This document shows positions 34,709-45,612 of a DNA stretch of 64,000 nucleotides, in pieces (the stretch's first letter is position 1; each line of letters begins with the position of its first letter). This stretch comes from Drechslerella dactyloides. Taxonomy: Eukaryota > Ascomycota > Orbiliomycetes > Orbiliales > Orbiliaceae. The position numbers were made by a program, and so were the translations under genes. Below the pieces are notes generated by a model. That model was given only the letters and a program-made list of their open reading frames with translations. It had not been told where the DNA came from and did no database searches. The stretch covers positions 682,001 through 746,000 of the forward strand of contig JAGTWJ010000003.1 in assembly GCA_020064725.1 (NCBI GenBank), written 5' to 3'.

Positions 34709-37473
34709 CGTGGTACGAGTACTTTCTCTGGCTGTAGGTCCGTCGGTTATCGGCTTGCGTATCCGTATTGCAGGCGCTGCTTCGGTCGGGTTTTTTGCGT
34801 GCATGTTTGGAGTATTGTATCTGTATGGATTCTGCTATCTATCTATCTAGGTTTCAGCTCGGAGCGACGGTCTGCACTGCTTTTTTTGAATCGTTGTTAT
34901 CCTAGTTATATCACGGTGTCTGGAAATCTCGGAGGTTCTCTGTCACGAAATATTTTTTTTCTCACGTCACGGTCCGTCCGTCCGTCCGTCTTTGTCGGGG
35001 CGGGGCGGAAGCATGCACGCACACAGCACGCACGGCATGCGACTTCCAGTGTGATGGTAGATGATACCCGGTTTCTTATTTTTCCGCAGGGTGGTCTCGG
35101 GACTGTACTACTGCTTACTGACTATACATACAAAAGTCCTTGCTTCACTAGCTCTGTATTTTCTCCATCTTGCTATACTATACTATATGCTTCCTACACT
35201 TTCTCCACTTCTAAACTTGTATTCTTTTAGTTTCCAGGCGAAGGATTTTTCTTTCTTTACCCCTTCTCGCTTTGAAGATTTTTTCGGGCCGTACAGTCAT
35301 CTTTTTAGTATCTAGCACTCGGTTGCGAGCTGTATTTCTAATCGACGTTTAGTATATACTACCTCCTTCCCAGTCCGTCGGGTATATTTACCGCCATTCA
35401 GGTCGTATACCTACCTACCAGACTGGCAGGATTTCGAATTTCAACTACCGTGTGACTGACTGCATATGCATGCATGCATGCATGCATGCTTGGACGGACG
35501 GAAGACGTTACGTTACTAGCTGCCATTGGAGGGTCGAAACATGGATATCGATTCTGGATTCCTGCGAGATGCAGATGCTGGGAGGATACATGTATTGTAT
35601 ACTGTACATTGGCTGCCTGGTGCGTGCTGTCTCGTCGGGTAGGAGCCTTGTCCTTCTTGCGGGCCACTAGCTACCGGGTTACCGATATCGTCGATCCAGT
35701 ACGTATACACGGCCGTCGGCTGGTACACTGTACCGGCCGTACGTGTATACCGGCTGGGTATGCTAGTTTCGTAAGCACGGTGCCGGACTGCAGTAGTAGT
35801 GTCAGCTCGAGCTCCCGTTGGCTCGGTGGGATCTGCTCCGTGGTTATCATATTATAGGACGTCTATGCCTATGCATATCTAGCCGCGATGCTATAGGCTG
35901 CTCTTTCGCTCTACTGCATGATCTTGCAGAGATATCGGTTATAGACGAAGGCTCCTGCGATGACTCGTATTTTGATATCGAGTTCATCGCCGCCGCGCAT
36001 GCACGATAATATGCACATGTTCATGTGCGTTTGAATAGATGGTATATTCACAAAGCTAGAGGTCTAGTGCTTACAGCGATAATACGACTGGACAAAAATC
36101 GTTTGCAACTATAGGCGGTGCAAGCCCCTCGATCTATCAAACTGGCCGTACGAGGAAGCTGTTTGTACCACATGCATAGAGTTTGCTGTAAATATACACT
36201 AGAAGAAACCAGCGGTGGAGTTGCATGTGGTAAAATCCTACAAAGTATAACAGCAATAATATAGCGATCGAACGCCCTGCCGACCGTTTTCCGTCACCCT
36301 CGAATTTCCGGCTACACGCGCACCCTTCTGCAGGCACGCAAATCTTACAGCAGGATATTAACAGCTACATGTAGCCGATTGTCATGTTCGTCTTACCGCT
36401 TTCCCCATTGTTCGATGTACATGCATACATTACACACGTCTGCTATTGTTCGGGGTTTGGTTTTATAATCTATTTAATCAGGATCGCGTGGCCGGCCGTG
36501 GAGCCGGACGGCCGGGGAAGCAGGAGCCGCATCCGCTAGCCGATTGCACAATTAATTTGAGAACGTGCATGCATGCTTGTCCGTCTGCATGCAATGCAGT
36601 GCTGATGGTTTGTTTCATCCTCTTTGAACCATCACGTTTGTTAGATTGCTTTGTTCGACTCGACTTCCTCGCTTAACGTTATAATTATCGTTGGTCGCGT
36701 TCTCCTTGTCTGCACGCGTGCGTACCTGAGTTTGTGTGGACTCAGGCCGATTGGTATAGTCCGAGCTAGTGCTGAAGGAGGAAAAGGGCCGAGATGCGTA
36801 TATACCAGTCATATCATAACGTTAAGAACATCATATAAATGTGCATTCGATATAGCTGTCCCGGAGATATGAAGTCGCCCAGTCTCGGCCGGGCCCAGTC
36901 GTCGCGGTTGCCAGATTAGTCGACCATATTGATAGCTAAGGCTGCCGTCGCGGAGTTCCTCGTACGAAAGAAAGATACGGAGCTGTCCGGTGCTGCGGCA
37001 GAGGGCGCGGGCGCCGCTGGCCAATGACGGAAGTCCGGCAGGTTTCGCGCCGTGGTTGAAAAATTAGGGCTAATTTACCCATGCTCCACCACGCACTCAA
37101 CTCACAGCATGGCATGTAAATCGGCGGAAGCACAGACTCGGCCGGGCTGATCTTTACTGTACGCAGCGCTCGATATGGCATGATAATGGCGCTCGGGAAG
37201 CGAAGCGGCGCCGCGCGTGGTGGACTTATCGGATGAGGTATCGTACGAGACCGCGTGGACTTGTAGAAGTTTCATATGCGTTTGATACAGAGGACTGCAC
37301 GAAAATGATATCGTTGCGTGTGGTGGGAAATTTTGAATGTTGCTTTCGTACTAGACAAGAGTGGAATATTGATTTCCATTTGAAGTATTGTCTATAGTAG
37401 TCGGTATAACGAACGAAAGTTTAAAAGCTATCCGGCATGATGATTAGCTATTATAAGCTATATATAAGATACC
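34709..37473. other. 2.8-kb non-coding spacer
   Basis: T-rich 3' flank of the F-box gene, a TCCG run at about 34976-34991, a TGCA tandem repeat, and AT-rich sequence with many TATA words. Small open frames are scattered and unconvincing. No RNA gene was recognised. Confidence 0.5.
35467..35489 (+). repeat. TGCA tandem repeat
   Basis: Almost six uninterrupted TGCA units. The word TGCATGCA recurs through the spacers of this window. Confidence 0.85.
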
Positions 37474-37746
37474 ATGCATGGACAGGGGAAACTGGCAACG
37501 GAGTGTCGAGACAAATATGGCTACAAATTCGTATTTGATTTCCACTCGAATGGTCTGGATCCCGATAATCATGGCTGGAGGTTGATCGAAACTTATGGCA
37601 ATACTGGGTCTTGGATTGTACGAGATGGCGTCGATTCCTTCGCAAGAATCCTGTGTTTGCCCGCTCAAGGACTGGCAGTCTGGTTTATGTATGAGACAAG
37701 TTCTGCGGATCAATCTCTCCGTTATAGATTGGATTTTATTGTATAG
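37474..37746 (+). CDS. Possible small hypothetical protein
   Basis: A 90-residue frame starts at ATG in ACCATGC, about 12 bp after a TATATATAAG stretch. The sequence has a balanced composition with aromatic and Gly/Asn residues (GYKFVFDFHSNG, GNTGSWIVRDG) that reads like a compact beta-rich protein. No family is recognised, and the very short distance to the TATA-like tract is odd. The antisense frame at 37451-37926 starts with TTG and looks less protein-like. It may be a relic or a chance ORF. Confidence 0.3.
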   Translation: MHGQGKLATECRDKYGYKFVFDFHSNGLDPDNHGWRLIETYGNTGSWIVRDGVDSFARILCLPAQGLAVWFMYETSSADQSLRYRLDFIV

Positions 37747-38189
37747 CATACTTCCAGCAAGCAACCGTGATGAGATTTTATTATCGATATGTATCCGAGA
37801 ATATCGATCTGAAGCCTGCAAATTGTGATGCGAATAGCAAATTTTTTGTGAAGAAGAGATCACCACCATAACACCACTTAACCCCCCCACCCATTTTCCT
37901 GACATACGCCCTTTTTTTTTTTCCAAACTCCGATCTAAAGAAAATTTCTGTTGTCCAGCCTAGAGAATTCAAGACAAACCGTACCCTGCATATCTCGCAG
38001 CCCTCTCATTTTGTAACACATCGATCCTCCGTATCCCTTTTCTACTCCGATGGATGTCAGCGGAGCCCGAACTAACAGTCTCGACGCCGGCTGCAAAGCC
38101 TGGCAACGCCGAAGGAAAATGATCGCGCACGGCTTGCAACTTACAGCACTTCACTATGCATGCGGGCGCTAGACTACGCGCAAAAACAT
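37747..38189. other. Spacer between small ORF and nuclease-kinase gene
   Basis: 443 bp with a C-run and T-run near 37880-37922, probably the 3' UTR of the minus-strand gene that ends at 38190. Nothing else is seen. Confidence 0.5.
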
Positions 38190-40201
38190 CTATTTCCAGA
38201 ATGCTGGGATAAGCCGGCGTATCTCAAATCTATCCGTTGCGGTTGGTACGCTCGTCAGATAGTCTGCTGATTCGAGATCAACGATCGTCAGCTGCTGAGT
38301 TGACTCGTCCCAGAGGATATCTTCTCGCGTGGTATCCCAAAGGACTAGGCCTTTCTCGCGGAGGGCCTGGATTGCGGCTTTGAGGGCATCTAGGATTGGA
38401 TGGCCTTCAGTTGCTGGCGTCAGGGAGTCCCAGATGTCGTCTGGAATACGAATGCCCGGGCAGATGCCTTTGATCACGACGTCGCCGCCAGGGGTTGTAT
38501 AGCCTCCTTTCGAGCGCCCGGAGGCGATGAGGGGCGGCGTGAATTGCGAACCATTCATCCGAGTGAGCCCTACCAGCTCAGAATCAAAGCTTTTTTGTGG
38601 GAGGGTGTGATATGTCAGCTCTGGGGATCTCCGGCGAGGGGGTAGTCTAGCAGAAGGGACGTACCGTGGCGTCATTCCACAGTCGTAGCTAGGATAAGGT
38701 TGCAACGTTAGCAGAGCGTAAAGGTGTACAAGCAAAGAAGAACAGATCCAACTGAAGGATCGAATGTCCAAGGAAGGCTAACTTACAAGAAATCCTCCTC
38801 CGGCGGGAATACTTTCATGATGCTAGTGACTTTCTCACCGCTGTCGGCACTGATAAAATTGCCTTTGAAGACACGTTTGTTGATTTTAACGTCTTTGAGG
38901 AACCAGCCGACGCATGATCCATCACGGTTGACCAACTTGCAGGTCTCCAGATCAGCATCCAACTGGCTTGCGTCCACGCCGTTAGACAACGGTGGCGGCT
39001 CGTGGCCGTTGAGTTCGATAACTGTAACATCCTCCGCGAGATCCATCTTCGCAAGTCTTTTTAACAAAGCTAGCTCGCTAACACCCCCGGCTGCTCCCTT
39101 GCGTCCAGATGAGCTGGGGCGGTTGTCACCAAGGGGGCTAGGCTTGCCGCCCGTTCTCTTGCTGGGCGAACTCTGTGGAGTTGTTGGGTCGCTTAGCGAC
39201 TGGACAGTCCTGACGAGCTGGTAAAGTGAGGAGCTAGGAGTTAGCTCCATGTTTACTTAGTATTGCTGGTCGGGGGCACGGGAGTACGTACCAGGTCTGA
39301 CTTTTCAACTTTCTCGTCGAAGTGGTGGTCCGAGGCGATGACACTGAGCCAATACAGATATGCTTCTCTGAGAGATGGGCGAAGGTTCGTCTCGACTGGA
39401 TAGGCGGCGTATGTTGGGCTCACGGAAAATTGAGTTTGCCCGGTTCGCTTGACGAAAATGGTCTCACGGTGGTTTGTAAACGCACCATACCTGCATTGCC
39501 CCTGGTTCATATACCACACCAATTGTCCTTGTAATGGTTTGTGAATGCGCGTCAGCTCCCAGATTCTTGCATGACGTAGTAGCCAACGGAAACTCACCAA
39601 GCCATCGCCCTAAATCTATCTTATCCGGGGTTTCGTTGAGGGCAGCCAGTTCGCACCCGGTCCACCAAGTTTTCACTTCCAGGACGGCCCTGAGGTTGAG
39701 CTGGTTTTCAGGTTCCTGGTGGTGCACCACGATCATGTCGGGCTCGTCGATTTTGAATCCGTCAAGCTGAATGCACTTAGTGTCTGCAAATCTCAATCCA
39801 CTCATTGCCTTCGGAACGTCATGGAGCTCCAGTTCTCCTGCTCGTAACAGGATCCTGTTAAGTGGCTCCGCCACGAGCTGAGCATGCTTTCCTTTGACGG
39901 AATCCTCTTGCCCAACTATGTAGAGTTGCGCGGCGTCGACGCGTGGCACCTGTTTCCCGCCTTCTGCCTCGTTGTCTTCGATAGTGAGCCCATGGGCGTT
40001 TCTTGTTGGGTCCGTGAGCTTTCCGATATACTCAAGCACGCTCTCATTGAACCCTTCCCAGAGAGCAATATTTTCTGGCGCCAATCTGTAACCATATCTA
40101 GATGGATACGTTGTCCCCCCAAGCTTTCGAAGCTGAGATATGGGGTTCTTTAGCTGGTTCGCGATGGTTTCTGAGTAGTGTCCTCCGTGAGAGGAAGACA
40201 T
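38190..40201 (-). CDS. PD-(D/E)XK nuclease-like / protein kinase-like fusion protein
   Basis: Exons 40201-39598, 39527-39292, 39217-38787, 38688-38665 and 38589-38190 give 564 aa. If the last 75-bp intron (in frame, no stop) is retained, the protein has 589 aa. The N-terminal half carries a PD-(D/E)XK pattern: D155 (DEPDMIV), E175-x-K177 (VLEVKTWW), then Q203xxxY207 (GQLVWYM), followed by YGAFTNHRETIFVKR. The C-terminal half has kinase landmarks: Lys415 (SIMKVF), Glu436 (FDSELVGL), a catalytic-loop-like LWDTTREDIL with Asp517 (HRD replaced by LWD, the Asn position by Asp522), and IVDLESAD with Asp536 for DFG. Similar REase-plus-kinase proteins are known in fungi and in Crinkler-type systems. 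Whether either half is active is unknown. A Ser/Pro/Lys-rich linker (about 290-325) joins the two. The gene sits in an accessory region beside a MITE-like element. Confidence 0.75.
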
Positions 40202-41369
40202 TGTGGTATTCTGTTATCTAGTTTCAAACTTTTTGCGCTAATGGCTTTCGCTGTAGAAATGAAACAGAGTATTCGTATTTGTTAGCATAATCAATGGTAA
40301 TTCATTCTGCGGTAAGATGCATGGGGTTAGGCAAGCAGAGAATAGCTGGCGCCGTCGTGGGAGCTGAGCTATCTCTGAGCAACTGGGGTCGATCGAGCAG
40401 AAATCTGAAGCAGATCTGGGATAATACTTGCCTATCAATGGCGACTCGTTTTGAGTCTGATGGGGCGAGATGTGAGATGCTAGTATTATTGCGGTTGACT
40501 GTATGATTTATGGGTGCGAGATGGCTGTAAAGCAGTGATGGATTGGGCTTTCAGTTTCATCGATTGGAAAGGGCTTGGTGAAATTTTGTTGCAGGTGATT
40601 GCTTAAGCTGGTTATCACAGCGCCGCCCAGATAGCTTAACGATCTTGCTACATTTTTGCTAGCAATCAGGAGCTGGAGAAAGCGCTGGGGCTCCAGCTAT
40701 ATCACCTTACGGGAGAGCTCTCGTCACAACATAGTCAATGGCTATTGCTAGGATATGTGATGCCGCCGGCTCAATACTTTACTAGAGTGTATGTACATCC
40801 TGAGGACGCAGCATTCAGCGTACAAGTGTACTATATCTAAGCGCTGGCAGAATCACAGGAGCTATCGCTAATGGAATGTGCTTCCGTGTATGCGGCTACT
40901 CTATATAATACGACTTTTAGCTTCCGCGAAGGTCCAGAGGCCATCTATGAGCTGATTACAGTCTGAACAAGCACTCCGAAATTTGAAATTGGAGAGAAGA
41001 TCGATGATTGGATGTAATGTCTCTGAGTGTAAATTGTATATCAGATGCATGGAGTGGTGACAATGACTGGCTTCGAGACCAGGCTTGACGGGCTCTCGTA
41101 CGGCCTAGGGTATACACGCATGTCCGAATATAAAACTTACGCAGACGCGGAATTGAATAATTAACTCTGCGGATGTGTTCTGACTTAGTTTAAACGTTTG
41201 TTGCATCCTGGGATTTACATGGCCTCAACAGCTACATTTGTCTGATTTTGTGAAGGGCACTCTGCAAGCTCCATGGGACATACGTATGCTTGCTAGTTCC
41301 AATACTGAACTTGTCAATTGTGATACTTCGTTTCAAGGCGAATTCACGCTTGAATCTATATAATACCTA

Positions 41370-41737
41370 GTCTCGGGGCCAGCCGCCGGCTCGCTGTTAG
41401 AGAATACCGAATTCACCACTGGGAAGAGCGTTGTGTTGCATTTTATCCTCTAGACGTTTCTGGAATTCTAGATGGCGCCACAAAACAGAGGTAACGCGCC
41501 AGCACCCACTGCTCGTCTTGTCCTTATTATTTATAAATTGAAGATTATAATACCAATGGCGTGTGCAACAAATCATAGCTGATATCGGTATTTATATGTC
41601 TTTGTTAACTTGCAATCGGCGTGAAAAAAAAAATCGGGATTGGGGGTTATTAAGCTAGTCTTCAATTAGGGCCTGTCGCCGGCTCGCTGTTTCTCGGCCG
41701 GCTCGCTGTCGAGAAACAGCGAGTCTGGCCTTGAGAC
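41370..41737. mobile_element. Candidate MITE-like element with imperfect terminal inverted repeats
   Basis: The left end (41370-41398, GTCTCGGGGCCAG...CTCGCTGTT) matches the reverse complement of the right end (41715-41737, GTCTCAAGGCCAG-ACTCGCTGTT), apart from two substitutions and a short gap. AT-rich TA-containing sequence flanks both ends. GCCGGCTCGCTGT occurs three times (41385, 41678, 41697), and the right end holds a 14-bp perfect stem. No ORF lies inside. Size (about 370 bp), ends and lack of coding fit a non-autonomous DNA transposon; target-site duplication was not firmly established. Confidence 0.5.
41683..41723. repeat. Perfect inverted repeat, 14-bp arms, 13-bp loop
   Basis: CTCGCTGTTTCTCG (41683-41696) and its exact complement CGAGAAACAGCGAG (41710-41723) flank a further copy of the GCCGGCTCGCTGT word. 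It could fold as a strong hairpin at the right end of the MITE-like element. Confidence 0.85.
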
Positions 41738-42352
41738 TCTCTTTCTATATATATATAGCTATAGTCTGCTAGTGTGCAAATAATTATATGCTATGGCGGT
41801 CTCGTAGTCGGGACCCTTCCTTGCCACTGTTGTGGTGATAACCGAACCTCCGCATTCATTGCTAGTTGTATCCTTGATCTCCAAGCAATGTAGTAAGACC
41901 GCCCTCTTATAAATCTCCACCCGACTGTGACATAGGCGGCAGCCGCTATTATATATATATATATAGATATGGCCTCACATAGTGACACCGTTGCAGAATA
42001 TTCTAAAGTAAGATGTTATTTTTTTTGCTAATCTGATACAATTTAGAATAGAAATCCATAAATACTTTATAGTCTATTGCTCGATTATATGTATGCTTTA
42101 ATGTTCGTACTTTAGGCTGTAGTCAGAAACGGCTGATGTTTGAAAAATCATTCCAATCATTTTAATTGAAATCACATCTTGCGAATTTATTGATAAAGTT
42201 ATACGTCCATATGGTGCGTGACACCTCGTACAGTTGCGATGCATATAAACGTATAGAAGAATATATTGAGTAGATAAAGAGTGAGATTATCGGACGAAGA
42301 GCTAATTCTATGATGGCCGGATTATGGCCTTATATACATGAATTGCGAGAGC

Positions 42353-42370
42353 CTTCGAGGCGCCTCGAAG
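42353..42370. repeat. Perfect 18-bp palindrome
   Basis: CTTCGAGGCGCCTCGAAG is its own reverse complement and lies GC-rich in AT-rich surroundings. Outer arms CGAGAGC (42346-42352) and GCTCTCG (42382-42388) extend the symmetry imperfectly. Function unknown; it may be a transposon end or hairpin. Confidence 0.85.
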
Positions 42371-43097
42371 CGCTCGTGCTCGCTCTCGTACTATTATCAA
42401 CTGATAATGGTGTGGTCTCATGGTTGTACTTAGTATCTTGAGGTGTTGTTCTTGTGGTATCTTGGCCCGGGAGACGTCGGGACGCTGCGAAACGGAGTAC
42501 GCCTCAGCATCAGGCTGGAACGTCATGAGGCATGACATTGTTCGTTATTATTCTGACCATGGCGTATTAAGGCGGAAAACTCTAGTTATTTAACCACTTA
42601 ATCCAATGAATAACAACTTCCTCCTTAATTAGTGTTAAGACTTGTAATCTAACCCTCCTTCGGTTAGTTTTAAGTCACTTGTATGTCCATTTACCCAATA
42701 CTTTAGAATAGATTAAGCTATTCCATGAGATATACCGCCTAATTGAGGCATAATTCATTCTAATTAATTTAAATTTATAATTATTAACGAATGGATATGG
42801 ACATCGAATCCAGGCAGTAAAGGAGTAAAAACGATACTGTTTCCCAGGAGCAACACTAACCACAATAAAGTTATTAGCTTAGTGCAATTGCTAGAATTAA
42901 TGCCCCGAACTAAGCTTGGCGAAGACTAAGCAAGATGGTTATGATATTTAATCACTTCACAAATGAACCAGAAAATTTGTGGGAAAATTCTTCGCGTAGA
43001 AGCGTGGTAGCCTGGCTCATCGATTACAGGTTAGCAGCTCGCGCGCTCTTCCTCCCTACTTGCATTCGCTGTAAATCTGGCAAGTGAGAGCAAAAAC

Positions 43098-44484
43098 TCA
43101 CCCGATGTCGATGTTAGGCTTATCAAAGGTATTGAAGATATCTCCTACATAGTTCTTCGTAGGGATACCCTTTTCGAATGTGTGCCAATTGTTAACAATA
43201 TCGTTAACGACCTCCCTACCCGCGAGGTAAAGATTTTGTAGCCCGACGTAGTATGTAACATCCTGTTGCGCGCTGAAGATGTTATCATAGTCACTAACGC
43301 CTGGAGGCGCGCGATCGTAGTTGGTAATAGACCGCATGATAATCGTACGAGTGAAGTCCGCACGGCCGAGGACGAAAGCGCGGAACAAGCCGGCTAACCA
43401 TCCACTGTCCTCACTTTCGGTACTGCAGTAAACGCCAGTGCCATTAGTTAGGGCCTTTAAATATCTACCCATCGGCTCCGCAATGCCCGCCCCATTCCAG
43501 TAAGTGTTGGTAGTAAGGGTGTCGCATTCCTGCACGCCAGGAGGCTGACGAGCCGCCAATTGCGTGTACTTTGCCCTCCATTCCCGTGAGACATCGGTAT
43601 CGTTGAACTTCCGCTTGGCTCTTTTGGCGACGGTGGCGGCTCGATGGCGTAGAGCCTCACTCACCTCGTAGACTTCGGTGCCCAATATAGATCCAGGGTA
43701 TTTATTTGGGCCTTTAGTCCCAAGGGGGAAGTAGCCAGAGGTTGACGGCCAATTTGGAGGAACGGAGGCGAGCTCGAATTGCATGTCACCTTGGACGGCA
43801 TAACGGGCAAATGTTACAGAACCAGTCGACTAGGGTGTTATACGAAAAGGGGTTAACGAGAGCACCAGTGAGCAAAAAATATATGAAATATTGAATAGGT
43901 GATGAGAGATGTATAACGACCTACCGTATGCTCCGGATTGCCACCCGCAATTCCCGCCACCATGACGTACGACTTCCTAAGGTCGAACAGTTCAGAAAGC
44001 CCCATCGCGAGCATGGTGATTCCTGCATTGATAACTAGGTTGCGCTACAGTCAGCATATATGTCCATCATCGGCCCTTTTAGTAAATCGCAAGTTTAAGG
44101 TGAAGCCCACCATGTAATCCGGTCACCATCAGACAGATGCCATCGGCGGCCGTGCAGTGCACAACGGGATAATTCGGCGTCAGGCCTTTTACAGTAACAT
44201 TGAGGTTATATATTTCCGGCATCCCCCGGGGCCAAATGTTCGCCTCGTCAAAGTACTAGATGGATAGACACGCGCAGGCCGTTTAGTCAGTCTAACAGAT
44301 CTTTGCGTTTTAGCAAGGTGCAATGACGCCTTACCGTTGCAAGTATCAAAACCTTTGGAGTTACGGCACCTTTACGACCATCGCTACGCCCATACCCACC
44401 CGACGAACTTCGGTGTGGCAGAGGTGCCCCTTCGCTGAGGCAAGCGAAAAGTCCCACGAGCAAGGGAAAATTGCAAATAACCAT
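43098..44484 (-). CDS. Secreted purine nucleoside permease family protein (NUP)
   Basis: NUP proteins were named for purine nucleoside transport in Candida, but their fold is nucleoside phosphorylase-like and many are secreted. Exons 44484-44335, 44255-44111, 44034-43925 and 43829-43098 give 378 aa. A signal peptide (MVICNFPLLVGLFACLSEGA) is followed by TPKVLIL, the VHCTAADGICLMVTG block, NAGITMLAMGLS, AGIAGGNPEH, GSVTFARYAVQGD, the GTEVYEV and VQECDT segments, and C-terminal NLYLAGREVVNDI. Introns of 79, 76 and 95 bp have standard ends. The open frame continues upstream of 44484 only to a TTG codon. The TGA stop overlaps GTGAGT, so a further 3' exon cannot be excluded. It lies between the accessory tract and annexin. 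Confidence 0.88.
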
Positions 44485-45612
44485 TTTCTGGGTGCAATTT
44501 ACCTTCAAGCTGATATACCTGAGCCCTTGTCCAGCTTTTGCGCAAGACTAGGGAGCCAATTGGCTTTGAATGATGAGAAAACAGAGAGGATGAATGTTTC
44601 AGAGAGCGAAAAGAGGATTCTAAGAGCCTAAATATAGTGTCTCGAGATATCTTAATTCGCCGCCAAAAATCTTGAATGCGAACCGGATAAATGCGAACCG
44701 GACTGCCAGTGTATGCCCCATGCAGAGACGCAGGACTGCATGAGGAAGCACACGACTAGTCTGGTCTGGTCGTTAGTTCGCCTCGTCGCGTTGTCACAAT
44801 GCCGATGATATATCGTCTGGCCCCGCCTGCCTGCCTGTTTGTTGCTCGACTGCAGCTCATTTAAACTTCCATTTTTACCGAAAGGTCAAAGCGGTGACCA
44901 AAACTATCCAAGATATTATACCCACTTGTGCGTTGTGAAGGTTGGGCTTCCGCTTTAGGAGGCACCATTCCCAGTTCGACCTTTCCCAGTTGCTCAACCG
45001 ACCAATCACAACCAATAGGTCATCTTGGCGGTCGAGATGGCGGGTTCTAGAGCTTTCTGATATCTGATTGGTTCACTTGCTGTACGTATACCATATTTGA
45101 TAGCTTCTTGTTTGTCTTTGTCTAATCTATATATTACAATCACCCTTGTCGTGCTTTTACCGCGTCCGTTGAACACTGGTGGTTGCTATATATCTATCGC
45201 TCTATAGTCTCTAGATGATATTCCATTGCATGAGAACGATGCCAGGCGCTGCGGCTTGGTTGTAAGTGTATGTACAGTACACTTGCGTAACTGATACTGG
45301 CATTTTATATTTCCTTTTCTAGCTTTTCAAGGTGACCTCTAACTGGTGGAGCGACCACACAGCATGCACTAAGGACGGAGATACCGAATATGAAGATGTG
45401 ATATGCATCGAGCATTCATTAAGAGGGTATCAAAACATGCAAGCTACAGCATTGCTACGTTACAAAAAACGAACCTCAAGAAACCGCACCGCATATCCAC
45501 TCGTACCCCACAAAGATTCCACTGCCCACCCGACGGATTCCTCTACACCTACAACCATGACTACGACTCAACCTTACAATCTACCAGCAGCTACAGTCTA
45601 CTGTACTCTACT
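44485..45612. other. 1.1-kb spacer upstream of NUP and downstream of annexin
   Basis: Promoter side of the NUP gene. Contains a CCAAT-box cluster and AT-rich sequence. The frame at 45332-45667 is not convincing, and its right end runs into the annexin gene on the other strand. Confidence 0.5.
45002..45071. promoter_or_regulatory. CCAAT-box cluster
   Basis: Two CCAAT words on the plus strand (45002, 45012) and one in the opposite orientation (ATTGG, 45067) fall within 70 bp, about 520-590 bp upstream of the NUP start. CCAAT is the HAP-complex site in ascomycetes; binding here is inference. Confidence 0.3.

Larger units (their letters stand above)
40202..43097. other. 2.9-kb AT-rich accessory spacer with transposon-like repeats
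   Basis: No coding region was recognised. It contains the MITE-like element, an 18-bp perfect palindrome, smaller dyads (for example ATTATCA-AC-TGATAAT near 42392-42409 and CTAACC...GGTTAG near 42649-42667) and long A/T-rich stretches. The composition suggests decayed mobile DNA. Confidence 0.5.

Noticed and set aside
37451..37926. 160-codon minus frame
   Set aside because: Starts with TTG in a poly-A/T tract; the opposite-strand ORF looks more protein-like.
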